The translations under genes were made by a program, and so were the position numbers. DNA of 64,000 bases, taken from contig WHVD01000065.1 of assembly GCA_015178975.1 (NCBI GenBank), positions 310,001 through 374,000 on the forward strand, read 5' to 3'. The notes below the pieces were generated by a model. That model ran no database searches and was not told where the DNA came from. It saw nothing but the letters and a program-made list of their open reading frames with translations. Below are positions 11,376-24,263 of this stretch, in pieces (within the stretch, counting starts at the first letter, position 1; every line of letters begins with the position of its first letter). This DNA is from Hysterangium stoloniferum (lineage: Eukaryota > Basidiomycota > Agaricomycetes > Hysterangiales > Hysterangiaceae).

Positions 11376-12078
11376 TATTAGGATCCCAGTTATTCAGCCC
11401 CCCACAACCTTGTTTTACTCTCCCCATTCTCTGGTATCCTGCTATTGGTATCCCTGACTATGGTGTCACCACCCACAGACCCCAACACTTGGTTCACTAT
11501 AGTTTTCCCTTTTCATCCTCCTGTCCCATCTCCATCCTGATGCTCTCCCATCACCTGTTCTACATATGTGTAAATGTTATTTGCTACCTCATACCCCTTA
11601 GTATACTTTAGTTACATTGTATTCACTTTTAGTTTGACCCTTCCCCCTTTCCATGCTTCCTTTGACCCATCAACACAGTTCACTTCCTGATTGGCCTTCC
11701 AATCATCCATTATACTTTTGTATAAAGTTCCTACCATGTATGCCACTATTCCCCAGTTCTAATATCAATTTAGATTACCCCTGTTTAGTCTTCAGCCACC
11801 TTACTCCCTCTCTAATATCCTTGAAGGTGTCACTGGCAAGCCATGACTCTTTACCCTAGCATTTTGGCCCTCCAGTCAAGTGAACTAAGTATTGTCTTTA
11901 GTTCCTATCATACTATCTGCTGTTTGAAATACCAGACCACCTCAACAGTTTGCATGAGGATGCAACACATAAGTTGAAGCCAAGCTCCACCCATTTTATA
12001 GAGTCGGACCTCCTGACTAGTACAATCTCCATTGTCAGCCCTCTGACATAGAGCCCCTTTTACCCCCTTTGTTTAACA
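11376..12078 (+). repeat. 3' LTR of the non-autonomous alpha-family element
   Basis: Direct copy of 8236-8958; its first dinucleotide has decayed from TG to TA (TATTAGGATCC). Ends TTTAACA. The conserved LTR box is at about 11960-11984. Differences from the 5' LTR are mainly transitions, in keeping with an old insertion. Confidence 0.85.
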
Positions 12079-12245
12079 GTTCTTAGATAAGCAGCCTCCA
12101 AGCCCAAGAATATGTTAAGTATTTGCTTGTTTGAAATTAAGACAAGTGAAGATTTTATGAGGGCACAGCACATAAGCAGAAGTCAAGCCCCTCCAATATC
12201 AGTAATCCTTGGCCTCTGACATACATATATCTTAGTTTAGCCTCA
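12079..12245 (+). repeat. Partial LTR end of a related family
   Basis: A second copy of the conserved LTR box (GCACAGCACATAAGC at about 12161-12187) followed by a CCTCTGACAT block parallels the end of the LTR immediately to the left. Only the U5-like end is present, so this is a truncated LTR abutting the host island that starts near 12250. Confidence 0.5.
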
Positions 12246-14825
12246 TCCACCCAACCCTTAAAAGAAGCTACTTTCCTGTGCCAGTAGATGGTGAAGATAA
12301 GTTCACCTTTCAGAGATATGGAAAGAGACGACAACACATTGATTTTGAAGGTGACAGAATTTGTATTGATAGGTTTGAAGAAATATAATTCTGCGGGTCG
12401 TGAGTCGCATGACTGGTAAGTACATTTCCTCCCACCCATGGTGTTCAGCCCTTCCCCCCCCCTTAATTAGCCGTTTTAACTCAGGAAAACATGCAGTTCC
12501 ATGGGAAGATCTCCAACAACTTATAGAAAAGCTAGATCTTGCCATGACTATTTATGAACCCTAAAGCAACTGGGACCATTTACACAAAACACGGAAAAGT
12601 GATGAAGATTGATATCACCCACGCCACCATCAACGTACCGTAATCCTCATTCTTGATTAACTCTTTAAATTTTTTCACATCTACTACCGACTTGGTCGGC
12701 GCATATATGTACGCTGATCTCCCTATCCTCCTCAGGCTCATTTATTACCTTTTTGCTTCACACCATTTCCATCGGAGAAACCAATGTATGTTTGTGTTTG
12801 AAATTGATAATTCGATCAGAAGTGTGACCAATGGGCTGCCTTTGAATAATGCAAATGGTTGTCGTCGCATAACAATGTCGGTCGATCTCGTAGCTCGGCC
12901 TCGGAGCATCGTCGGTACATCGTCGGAGCACATTTTATTCAAGCAATTCTAATTCTTGCTTGATCTATAACCCTAGAGGGGTACAATTGTTACACTTTAG
13001 TCCAGTATCAACAACCCACACATATATGTTTTGAAAAATACTGGTAATAGTTGTCCGTCAATATCTACCCCACTACACAATTTGGCCTTGATCTTACAAA
13101 CATTTGGATATAAATGAAACACTGCTGTCAGTCCAGTATCACTGAGTCTCACTTCAGGGATTGATAGGACCCAAGTATATTTGTCAAGGACGTCCGTTCA
13201 TGCCCTGGAGATATAGACAGAATACTCCCGTAGTCGCAAGGAAGGTTAATTGATATAGCTAACACCGGCGAGACTCATATTTTAGACCTCGGAATATTCT
13301 CTATAATTCATGAAAAATATGAGATTCGTCCGAGAACGTCCAAATTCCGAAAACGCGCCGGAAATTACCTTCCCAAAAAATCCCCGGGCACCAAATTATA
13401 TGTGAAGTTTCGGGAGGCACTCTCAATGCCAGAATACGTACGAGAGACGTAACTTTAGGACAGAGGAACCCTCACTGGGTCGAGGAATCCACACTACATA
13501 TTCCAGCATTGAGAAAGCTTCCCAAAATTTATATAGTACACTGTGCCCGCAGAATTCTGATGAGAATATATAAAATTTCCGCAGAGATTCGGGAATTTGA
13601 ACATCAACACTGTGTAATTATATAGTGCAAAATATCATCAAAGGAAAATAAGAGGACAGAAGAATATAGGAGAAAAGGGATAAAGAGAACCGATGTGATT
13701 CCACTGCCGCCTCAACTTTGCGGGAAAATACGATCTTGCTTGATATCCAACAATACATAGAACTCCCACATATCTGCACTGTCACTTTACGAAAAATAAT
13801 GCATGACCTGTGCAGAATAATGCTTATTTTTCACATCCCCCGCCCATGGATATTTCTTGTACATAAATGGTTTCTACTAAGGTGATACCCTATATGTATG
13901 CTGCAAACCGAGGTCAACTCTAGTATCCATTTAGACTAGTGGTTCGAGGGTATTCTGTAATTCCGGTAAAATTCGAATGCATACCTGTAAGCATTTTTAT
14001 TTCCTGCCTTCTACTTTCCCCGGGATGATCTTTTGGTATTGAACGGCCGAACAGGCCATAGTGACGCACTACCAGGGTGGGAGCATTCGTTTAGGCCGGA
14101 GTCTCCGCAAGGCTACAAAGAAGAAATATACACCAATATTATTTGTCTCTCACCATCTATTCCAAAATTTACGACGGTAACGAGGGACTGAACAATTATC
14201 ACAAACTCGTAAGTGGGATATACTTAGCCAAAGTATTACTCATCATACATCACAACCCACGGGCCTAATCTTCAAGTTGCACACCGGAAGGGATTACAGC
14301 GTTTCGTTGATGACATGAACGCAAGATGAATTCATTCATCTAGCGTGGATAATTTGTGGCCATAGCATTTTGAAGTCTTCACAAAGCGTCCCTCCGCATG
14401 TTGTCGGCAGATCCCGTTCGGATAAGAAAACGGCATTAGAGGAAGGGATGCGTGCGATAGGCATTTACGGGTTTGGATGCTGAATTGTTCTCAGAAATGG
14501 TAACGTCAAATCTAGGGTTGACAGGGATACCATCACTAATTCGGATACATGATGTCTCTGGCTCCCTATATATTATACTTGAAAATCACAACAGTACAAG
14601 TACAAGCTGGAGATAAATTAATTACAAGTCATTTGATATTTTAGATTTGATTTATGTAAAGCGAAATCTGGATGTACAATTAAGCCTAGCCTACAGAAAA
14701 GGACGAAAGTTCGACAGCCAAGACACATATCAATCTGTATGATTATAGGGTAATCGTCTAACATCAAGCTCATATTTCCATTATGGTTTCGTTCATCCGA
14801 TTCGACGTCCACACATACAACAGGC
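12246..14825. other. Host intergenic region 3' of the proteasome gene
   Basis: CpG content returns to normal here. No exon could be supported. Minus-strand frames at 12155-12439 and 12303-12545 and a plus-strand frame at 12653-12952 look partly protein-like but match no family I know and are not called. No tRNA or repeat seen. Confidence 0.4.
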
Positions 14826-16037
14826 TCAGTCTTTCTTGAGATCCCTGTGTACGACAAAGAGACGTTCGCCATCGCCGTGTGTAGTTAATTCTTCGAATCT
14901 GGTTAGACTCTCAAGTCCATGAAGACCCCGCCCACGCGCTAAGACTATGTAGATTTCTAGTCCATCTCCAACCTGGATAAGAAGGAAGTATAATTCAAAG
15001 ATGAGAGGTGTACACTTAAGACTTCAGACGCATCACACACCTCTATGTGACGCTCTGTCGCCGAAGTGAAGGAGTCGATGACGAGCTCTAAGACATGACG
15101 GAGCGGTAAATGTGTAGGGTGTGAAGTTCCTAGCGCTGGCGTTTGGTTCTTGAAATAGATCTAAGAGAAAGATGAGGTCTTAGCTGGTTCGTATAAAAAG
15201 CTAGGGGTCGAACGCACCTGATTATCAAGGAAAGGTTGTACAAGGGCTTGAGCAGCACCTGCAGCTCGACATGCTTCACGTTCGTACGAGCCAACGGGAT
15301 CGAAAGAATATACGGCGCCGGTGCCTGTATGATGTGATAGTCAGCAAATTGCCGTGTACAGATGGTAATTCCCGAAGCTCGTCCACACGAATATGGATCA
15401 AGGGATAATGAATCAGCGGGATTATAAATCACAGCTCATTAAGATCCGGTCACCAGGAAAGGCGTGTGGGAGCGGACGACATTATTCCGAGGTTGGGCCG
15501 TCGGCCGGCCGCTCATAAAGAAATAGGTACTCACCATCCTCTTCAATGCCACTTAGAATGTTGTAGACGTAGTAGGGAAAAAACCGCTGCGCGTATAACA
15601 TCGTCTGAATCATACGGGCGATAGCGCGTAGTGGCATGTCCTTTGCATGGGCGTGTCGATACCACTATAAAAAAGTCCGAGAAGCATTCGTCAGGACGCC
15701 CTTCAGTTTTTTGGGCACTAATTAGACCTCATACCTCAAGCCGTTGCTTAACCTTCTTTACGAACATGTTTCCGTCTGCAGCGAACCCATTCACGGCGAG
15801 AACCGCCTTGCCTGTGCTAAGTGCGGGTCGCGTTGGGGCCCATTCGAAACGAGGTACGACGAACGTGACTCACAGTCTAAAGACTTTGGGAGCGTATCTG
15901 GTTTGTATACTGTATCCCTCGGACTGTCTCGTGTCGCCTGCAATGACACTAAAGTCTGCACCAGCGATAGCAAGGATTGTACCACCATTCTCGGTGTACG
16001 GATTGAACTGGCGTTGTTGGGGATGTTGGTAGGACAT
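14826..16037 (-). CDS. PRE7: Proteasome subunit beta type-6 (yeast Pre7 / human PSMB1 orthologue)
   Basis: Structural, non-catalytic beta subunit of the 20S proteasome core, needed to build the beta ring. The model is complement(join(14826..14972,15041..15160,15218..15324,15535..15664,15735..15816,15874..16037)), six exons giving exactly 250 codons (249 residues), the family's usual length. Diagnostic stretches are [20 protein letters not shown] at the N-terminus, [57 protein letters not shown] and the C-terminal DLKKD. The short N-terminal extension without a processed Thr fits the inactive beta-6 class. The start at 16037 was chosen because MSYQHPQ leads directly into the conserved fold; an in-frame upstream ATG at 16100 would add 21 hydrophobic residues and is less likely. 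Introns are 57-70 bp except intron 3 (210 bp). Confidence 0.95.
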
Positions 16038-18056
16038 AGTAGCTAGGAAGAAAAAGGACAAGAGGTAAGAAAGGCTATTGAAGGTGAAGGTCGAAGGCAA
16101 GACCCACTTTTAATCGTTTGACTTGCGTGTGTAATGGACGCGTCAGCTTGGAAAGAACAAGCGCCGAAATTGCCCCGGTTTCCTGGATCTCACCTCCACA
16201 GATCCTTATTCACCGAGCTTGTTTCTGCTGTCCGATGAACTCCCGCATTTCTTGGCTTTCTAACAAAATCCCTCACTTATTTTTAAATTGAATTGATTTC
16301 ATCTATCATAGAAAAGTTTTTCCACTCCTATCCATATTTTTGGTATTTCGGCATTATAAGTACCTCTTTCTAATGTAATCAGGGTTATATCTCGCTCACA
16401 TATGAGTGTTCTTTTCATTCACTCAGAATCTCGGGAGAAAGTATCTCTTCCTCTATTCATATCTTACTAATCCTTCTCGAATTTCCTCACAGTCTCACAA
16501 TTCGGTCTTGAAACACGAAAATAACTGTCTAACAGTTCTCTTACCTCGATAAATCCATCGTATGGATGATGTTACTTGTATAATATGATGATCCCTGAAA
16601 ATCCTCTTACGGCCCGGTTATAATGTCCACAATCAGTGATTTTGAGATCTCGATTCCATGACATGCTCTAGATAAGGTTGCGGCCATGAACGCTCACACC
16701 TTTTTCGAGCATTGATTCTTTCCCCCCGGAAGGGCTCTGTGTATCTCATTCTGCTTCTCTTCCTGTCATCCGTCGGGTGGCTCCCCGAGAAACCAGAAAG
16801 GCACAAACAGAAATATCAGCTATCAAGTATATTTAAACAAAAAATATAACAAATATTGAACATCATGCTTTACACTGCTATGGAGCACAGGTCAGTTGGG
16901 CCAGATGTTCAACAGGAATTACCTGCCAACCAACCACAGACTTTGTAGAGGCACGGCAGTGCGATCAACTCAAATGGATGTCACCTCCTTGGACACAAGG
17001 TCATTCGCACATCTCCCGATGTAACCAATCTCTCCCCTACTAATATGACGACATGTAATTATGGCGGATCCGCGGCGTTCACCAGACGTGCGCCCTCCAC
17101 CACCCGCCGGTTGGAGCCTTTTTGAGGTCTAATGACAATTTTCTGCTTCTAAATTTGCCGTGTATGGTGTAGTTTAGTCATTACCGCTGACCACTTTGAA
17201 AAAAATCATATTTCAAATCCGAACCCGCCACCAATCTACCTGCATCTTTGGCCTGATCCCCGTCGTAAGAAGAGGGGTCAGGGAAGAATGTACGGGTTTC
17301 TTATCAGTTCTTAATTTAACAAATCTCGACTTGCCCGCCGGAGTCCAATTAAAGATATTTTTATCTTCGGAACCCGGCAGCTACTGAATGAGCGACCTGA
17401 TGGCTTCACATATTCGGTAGGATACATTTACTTCACAATTATACCTAACGATGGCCCAAGCGCTGTTATCCTTGGAGCTCAATAACCCCGGCAGTAACAG
17501 CTCTGAAATTGTCAACCCGCTACCGGACTGTAGCCATACTTGGACTTCCACCTCCCTTAGGATTTTCAAACTTCTGAGTTCTTCCTATGAAAATCAAACA
17601 CTTCAAACAGAGCGGAGATGTATTACATTTTCAGATGTGTGTGAACTCAAGGCATGTCTCCCATTGTCGGTATTCATCCCAAGTGCACACCCCGAGAGGA
17701 AATTTGTAAATTACGACTAGCACCGGTCATGTTGCTTGAACGACTTCGGGATATTTGGAATAAATGTCGTCCCCGCGGCCAATAAATAGATTAGGCACAT
17801 TCAATTTCTCCGTCATGCAGCCGAACATCAAGCTAGAAACACGGTGTCCCAGGAAGCGAATTCCCAATGTCATTCTGATGCGAAAATATAAATACGAATA
17901 GACAGAGGGGTTCGGATAATGCCTAGGCACACCCAAACAAACCGCACGACCCTTCCAACAAATTACTAGCAGACGCAACTTGTCGTACTTGGTTAGATTA
18001 ACGGAAAAATAAAAAATTATACAACGCCTTCACGATCAAATTTCTAATATTTCCGC

Positions 18057-18074
18057 GGGGGGGGGGGGGGGGGG
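18057..18074 (+). repeat. Homopolymer run of 18 G
   Basis: An uninterrupted G run at the end of an AT-rich stretch, following TTCCGC. Its length may be uncertain because such runs are error-prone in sequencing. Confidence 0.9.
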
Positions 18075-19595
18075 CTGCTAAGAAAAGAACGAGAGTAAAT
18101 TATGTTGGAGTCTGCGAGCCATAGAAGCTGCGAGACTCTGGTGTTGTCTCAGATGTTTGATTCTGAGATTGAATTAGGTATTTAGGTATATAAAGGTCAT
18201 GTAGGGAACGTTATATAAAAGTGTGCTTTCCCCTGATACATTAAGACTCCCAAAATATCTAACAAATTATAAGGGTTGCTCGGCCCACAAACGGGAATCT
18301 GCGTCTTTCTGTTTATACCGTGGCCTACTGACACATATATGAGGTAATAGGGGCATCACTAAAGCAGTCGAAATCAAACATATTGCGGGGAAGACTGGTG
18401 ACAAACAATGTACTACAGTACTTCAGGTCCACGCAATAGCTAGCCAATGGGTGGCATTCAGTTTGGACCGATTTTAATGTCCATACGCAACCCTGATTGC
18501 ATTAATGGGAGAGATAGGATAAACCATCCGAAAATTCCCAATGAGGTGATGGACAAATCTTTAGGCCGCGTTTCTCAGCAGCAGTCTCGTTGTCTTCGTA
18601 GATCGTCTCGCATTAATAGTACTACCAATCGTGTCAGGCTAAAAGTGTAAGCCTAAAGTCTAAGTATGGGGGGGAAGTTGACTCATTGTGCAGATTAGAT
18701 ATCCCGCGAACCCACCTACTCCAACTGATCTAGCCAATCATGACCCGGTTGATTGGCTGGCTATCTCCAATCAAATTCACGTCATTTTAACAATTAAAAT
18801 GACATGACCGCAGTTAGCCTGGTGACCTAGATGCCGAGAGATTTTGGTCAGCGTCTTCGATCTGAATTCGAGACTGCCTCTTTTCGTCGAGTGGCCATTG
18901 CAAATTATAAATCTCGAGATGGTCCTTGAGCTATGTATTGTGTGTCACCTGCCATGCTATATAATTAAGTACACTCAAAAGGCCATATGGGTCTGAGGGG
19001 TTCATTACATATAGAACCAATCACTCAATGTCCGGGTGTTAGGTTCCAAAGTACTGGCGAAATCACTGAAGAAGCTAGTACGATTCATTCAGAGGAAGAC
19101 CCATCTCTAAATAGAACTTGATATCAGGAGACACTGACCATGGCAATGGGCTGATAAATGGTATCAGCTATAAATATGGGGAACGTCGTACTCTGTCAGG
19201 ATCTATTCCGGTGCGGCCTTAGGCCTCCATTTCGTGCCTATTATGTTCCAGGTACCTGATGTTTTCGTCCCTCGTCTAAGGCATTGCGTCGCGACTTTAA
19301 GCTGCAATCCAAGCACGGGGTCAATTTCTACCATCCGGATGACGTCAAGGGGATACAAACTCAGATCAAGTCCACTCCGGATCAAGATGAAATTCCAACG
19401 TAATGTCTACTTAGTCCGCTGTAGGTACATCTAGTCACTTGACTTGTTCCTAATAATAGAAGTTTTTCCTTGCTTTGGGTCTCTATACTTGTTAGAATTG
19501 GAAATACAATATCTATCTGTATGGTAGTGGATAAGTGAAAAAGAGCCAGAGAGGACCTATAGTTGCATATAATCCAGTATATAGCATTAGACATG

Positions 19596-19680
19596 AGATC
19601 CAATAGCTCAGTGGTTAGAGCACTGGCATATATACCCAGGAGGTCCTTGGTTTTTTAATTTATTTAACAATATTTTGTGA
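19596..19680 (+). repeat. tRNA-like relic with A box only
   Basis: Contains TAGCTCAGTGGTTAGAGCACTGG, a good A box and D-arm, then an anticodon-like CATATATACC. The expected B box is replaced by GGTCCTTGG followed by AT-rich sequence that includes AACAATATTTTGTG, a tail resembling those after the other tRNA-like copies. Not a functional tRNA gene; a degraded tRNA-derived repeat. Confidence 0.45.
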
Positions 19681-19714
19681 AATAAAAAACTCATTACTGT
19701 ATGCTGTTGAAATG

Positions 19715-20150
19715 TGTTAAGCTCAGGGCTTATGAGCAGATATCTGCAGGAAAACCTGCAGATGTTCTGGGGACAGGTAAGGCTTAGCTTCAGCTTCTGT
19801 GCTGCACCCTTTCACAATTGTTGGGTCCAAATTCAGACAGAGGGGTATGGGTAACCTGGGGAATGCAATGAGTTAGAGTTGGGAGACCTGGAAGGTCTGA
19901 GAATGTGCTGGTGCAAGTAGATATCAAGCAGGTAAACAAGTGGGTACTAGGTAGGTACTAAGTTGATATTCTGATCAGATTGTAAGTACAAACAAATCCT
20001 AGGCTATATAGACTGAATGATTATTGTACTACTAATATGGAAAGACAAAAAGATGAAATGGGTGAACAAGAATGGTACAGGGTCAACCATATTAGGAATA
20101 AGAATTGAGCCAGAATGGGAACAAGTTCAGGGGACACAATAAGCAACTGA
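19715..20150 (-). repeat. Solo or partial LTR (gamma family)
   Basis: Begins (plus strand) TGTTAAGCTC, which is the 3' end of the LTR in transcriptional orientation, carries the conserved LTR box at about 19782-19810 and the shared GATTATTGTACTAC block preceded by CTATATAG near 20000. It aligns in layout with 28400-28849 and 60706-61253. The far boundary could not be fixed. Confidence 0.55.
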
Positions 20151-20159
20151 ATGAATGAC

Positions 20160-20640
20160 TATTTAATATTCAGTGAAACATAAGTGCAATGGTACCCATC
20201 ATTAATTTCTACCTAGATTTGCATATAAGCTTGTGTAATAATAATTATGTATTGTATGTAAATGTCTATTGAGCTGTGAGGTTTAATACCACCTATTGAA
20301 CAAGTTGTGCTGCATACTGTATACACTCTTGATGGTGAGTAGTATAACTTGTTCAACAGACAGTATTAAGCCTCACAACTCAGGGAATATTTAAAATGCT
20401 ACATAGGATTAATTCCACAAGCTTAGATTCAAATATGGCAAGAATTGAATGTGAGGGAACCACTACACTGATATTTGACTCAATATTAAATACCTTGTCA
20501 TCATGCCAAGTATAAACATAGATATCCATATATATGCTACCTCCTACACATCCCAAATTATTGTGTCTTAATTGCACCTCATTCTTGAGATATGGCACAT
20601 CTTGTTTATGGGTTGAAGTGGGATTTTCTTTTTAATTTTG
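20160..20640. repeat. Dispersed CpG-free repeat, copy 2 (inverted), with embedded MITE
   Basis: Reverse-complement relative of 6480-6970, including the palindromic element at 20275-20378. No CpG occurs across several hundred bases here. Confidence 0.7.
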
Positions 20641-20689
20641 AGTTCTGCCTTAGGTATTCAGAACAGCTGTACATAAGTCCTTAGGGCAA

Positions 20690-21545
20690 TATACCCAATA
20701 TACCCACACTCCATTAAAGGGCTTGGGGGGTCCTCAGTTGTCACCATTGGTATAGGTGATGTCCAGTTCTGCATTGGCAGAGGGGCTCACATAGTTCTCT
20801 ATGACATCCTCTATATTCTGACTGCATCCATTCAGCTCATTTCCATCTGGTATGTTACTAGAGATTCTAAAGTCATCAGATACTTTAATGAATCATCTTG
20901 TTGACTTCTGAATTCCTCTGGTATAGCTATTTCATGCAGATCCTTGCTGTCACACAAAAAAATGTATTCATTATCAATTGGACCCACTACAGCTGAGCAT
21001 ACTCTCATCATCCATGGGTATCCAGACTTAGCTACATTTAGAGAATTTTTGGGGGACCTGGCAGGTCCAAATAATGTGGCATCCCACATGGAATCGCTGT
21101 ACATAATGAACATTGTGGATGATTATACAAACTACCCTTGGTCTATTCCTCTTACACAGAAAGTGATGCCATCCCTGTCCTTCAGGCTTCAGAGTATCCA
21201 TGTGAAACAGAAACAGGTCTAAAATTTGGTGTTTACAGGATGGACAATGGGGAATTGAAAAAAAATCAAATGTGGTAGTGGTTAGAATCTCAAGAATGAT
21301 AAAGGGAGGGGAGGGGATTGGAGCACAAATAGTGGCCCTAGTGGATGAATAGACCACCACTCAGACAGACACAGACTGGTCACCAGAAGTGACCAAACTC
21401 AGATGACTGCATGGTGGACAGAACTGAAGCCATGGATGAGGACTACTGTGGATACATATGGATACTTAGGAAACCACATATTCCAACAGGCATAGCATAT
21501 AAATTTACCATATCTCACCCCTCAGGACACATAGACCATGTTGTG
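20690..21545 (+). pseudogene. Ty1/copia integrase-region fragment
   Basis: Translated fragments resemble the copia integrase core: ASHMESLYIMNIVDDYTNYP corresponds to the DDF/DDY block of the catalytic domain, followed by FGVYRMDNGEL, the second Asp region. Frameshifts and stops break it. It lies upstream of another copia gag, so it is a separate older copy and not the same open frame. Confidence 0.55.
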
Positions 21546-21899
21546 TTGATAATATAATATGATATTAGTAAAGATCCCCCAACAACTCCATATTGCAGTG
21601 TAATGAGTCAGTGGCTCACTAATGCTATACTGAGGAGGAACTCGATATCCCACACCCAGAAATATTAGTAATTAGTTAGGATTGATTTAGTATCCATGCC
21701 CACTATTATCTCAAGTAGTACATAAAATAACAACATACAAATTAACATATTATATTATCCTTATGGGTCCTGGCTGTAACTAGAACAAGCATATACTTAC
21801 CTTTACTCTAGAACTTAACACTCATATCTTTGGACTAAAAAAAATTCTAATCAAACAATGATTGCCTACAACATTGCTTAACAACTCAAAATTCATTAT

Positions 21900-24263
21900 A
21901 TAGGATTGACCCCTTAAATGGGGACAATTATTTTGCATGGTAACAGAAACCCAAATGAATCTTAATGGAACAAGGCCTATGGGTCTGTGTGGACAGATTG
22001 ACTGGGGAGATGATGCTGGTGGATCCTCAAAATATAACACAAGAAGAGCAACAGGCAATTATGAATTGGACACAGAAAGATCAGCAGGCCTATGTGGCAA
22101 TTTGTTTGTGCATAAGTGATAATTAGTTGGTATATACAGGAGGGTTCATTATTGCACTTGATATTTGGTGAACATTATCAAATATATCTGAGGTGAATGG
22201 CCCCATTGGTATAATTAACAAGTGCTGAGAATTCTTTAAGATGTTTGCTGAAGAAGGTCCTGACATGGAGCTGCACATACAAAAGCTCAGAACACTACAA
22301 CAAGAGTTACACAATTGTAGAGAATACATTTCTGATAAAGACTTCACAAATACTTTACTCACATCCCTACCAGATTCATGGTCAAGATTCAATGCTGGTG
22401 TAAATGTGGGCATTGAAATAATGACATTAGATTCTTCAAGAATTCTGGAAGAAGGTAGATTGCAGAAATTAACTACAGGGAAATCAACTGCATGTGTAAG
22501 GCACAGGAAGTGAAGCCTAACAAGAAGATGCACCACATGGGTGCTGTCAAAGGGAAATACTAAAATTGCACTATCAAGCAGACTGTTGGGAAAAAGGTGG
22601 AGGAAAAGAGGGCCAAGTGCTGAAATGGTGGAAATCCAAGAAGGACAAAGATTAGGCCAAGCAATCCAATGAAAATACTGATGATAAAAATTTTGCATTT
22701 GTCTCCAGCCACCCAGTAGTGATTACACTAGCAAATTGGCTGGCAGATTCTATGGCTACAACCCATATTGCCAGGAACCAGCAAGATTTTATTAATTACA
22801 CAACTGAGAAATTATCCATTGAGGGTGTTGCCCCAGGTTCAGTCCTCAAGACATTGGGATGAGGAACAATTAAACTACAATTCCAAACTAACAATAGATC
22901 ATATTCTGTGGAACTTAGTGATGTTAAACATGCTCCAGATGCACCAAACAATCTGTTGAGCATTGGGCACTTAACTGATAATGGGCATGTGGCTCTATTC
23001 ACATCAACAGGTGTCAAATTCAAATAAGCAACCAGTACTATTTTTGCAGAAGGTCAAAAAGTCAGGCACATGTACCAAATGAGGGCACAAATCAATATTG
23101 GTGCCTGATAAGACCTAAGCAAAGGGTGCAAAAGGGGATGATTTTGGAGGTCTGAAAATGGTAGACAAGGTTGAGCTTGGCTTCAATATATGTGGTGCAC
23201 CCTTGCAAGAACTGTTAGGGTGCCCCAGTATTTCAAACAGAGCAGATAGTACAATGGAGACTAAAGACAACACTTACCTCAATTGACTGGAGGGCTGAAC
23301 TGCTAAGAGTCAAAGGGGGTAAGAGTCATGGCTGGCCAATGACATCTTCAATGAGAATAGGAGGATAGTAGAGGGAATTAAACACTAGAGAGGGTAATCT
23401 AAGTTGAGTTTCAAACTAAAGAACTGTAGCATACATGGTAGGAACTTTATACAAAGGTATAATGAAGAGTCAGAGGTCCGATTAAGGAAGCAGAGTAGTG
23501 ATAGGTCAAGGGAAACAAGGAAGGGGGCAAGGATCAAACTAAAACTAAATGGGATCAAACAAAAGTATTCTAAAGGGTATGAGGTGGCAAATAGTGGTTA
23601 CATGTAGAATGGGTGAAGGGAGAGCATCAGAATAGAGATGGAATGGAATGACTAGAGGGATAATCTACAGTAAACCAAGTTTCCAGGTGCCAATATTGTG
23701 GCCCTGTAGCCTGGGGCACTAATGTCAGGATACTGGAAAGGTGTCCAGGGTAGAGACAAGTTGTGAGTTTGAAAGACAGGGATCACAGCATAAACCAAGT
23801 GTCAGGGTCCTGAGGCAGTGGCTCTGTAGTCTGAGGCACTGATGTTGGGGTCCTGGAAGGATTACCAAGGTAAGACCAAGTTGTGGGGGCCTGAAAGGTG
23901 AGGATCCTAACAGTGCCAAATCAAGTGAATTTGCTGCAATTGCTAAAGTGTGCACTTAGGGTAAATAACACAGGATACTTGGCCACATCAACATTGGAGT
24001 GGTCAAGTTATTAAATAAATTAGTGACAGGACTACAGGTGGACAGAACACAAGAGTTCACTCAATGTAAGGGATGTATACTGTACAAGGAAAGGCACATG
24101 TGGAGCCATTTCCAAAATGGGATGAAGATTCTGTAAGTGACATAGGTGAGTTAACCATATCAGATGTATGGAGACCAGTCACTACTGAAGCACCAAGCCA
24201 TGAGAAATACTTCTATTCATTCATGGATATTAAAACAAGGCAACCTGTTTTGGACTTGAAAAC
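21900..24263 (+). pseudogene. Ty1/copia gag-protease-integrase fragment interrupted by an LTR
   Basis: Plus-strand pieces in order: a gag start (NYFAW...QMNLNG near 21930), the gag body (HIQKLRTLQQELHNCREYIS at 22241-22513), a retroviral-protease-like region ending in LSIGHLTDNGHVALF (about 22770-23025), then, beyond a solo LTR inserted at 23106-23912, a pre-integrase/integrase start (PFPKWDEDSVSDIGELTISDVW near 24110). Gag has scattered stops and shifts. The copia identity is clear from gene order; the RNase H at about 26400-26899 may be its far end, separated by the Tc1 insertion. Confidence 0.7.
23106..23912 (-). repeat. Solo LTR (alpha family) inside the copia element
   Basis: An 807-bp LTR in minus orientation, with plus-strand ends TGATAAG and GGATCCTAACA. 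Perfect 5-bp duplications GTGCC occur at 23101-23105 and 23913-23917, and removing the LTR rejoins the copia coding region. The conserved LTR box is at about 23174-23203. No partner LTR is adjacent, so the interior was lost by LTR-LTR recombination. Confidence 0.85.

Larger units (their letters stand above)
8236..12078 (+). mobile_element. LARD-like LTR retrotransposon with almost no coding capacity
   Basis: Two direct LTRs (723 and 703 bp) flank about 2.4 kb (8959-11375). Immediately before the 3' LTR is a polypurine tract ending GGGGATAC; the same GGGG-TAC ending precedes the chromovirus LTR at 52499. The interior starts GTATATTAGAAC after the 5' LTR and has a possible gag N-terminus at 9000 (MDNQSPLEARPEAIRR), but no RT, integrase or protease motif. 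Frames are broken throughout and CpG is almost absent. It would have depended on a relative for transposition and is now inert. Confidence 0.75.
16038..19714. other. Promoter side of the proteasome gene and empty host sequence
   Basis: No supported gene in 3.7 kb. Short frames at 17196-17720 and 18447-18650 have no recognisable features. The stretch holds an 18-base G run at 18057-18074. A tRNA-like relic lies at its right edge (about 19600), just before the transposon block starts. Confidence 0.45.

Noticed and set aside
15130..15432. 100-codon minus-strand frame as a separate gene
   Set aside because: It overlaps exon 4, intron 3 and intron 4 of the proteasome gene in a different frame.
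22123..22698. Long minus-strand frame of 191 codons
   Set aside because: It is the antisense shadow of the copia gag on the plus strand.
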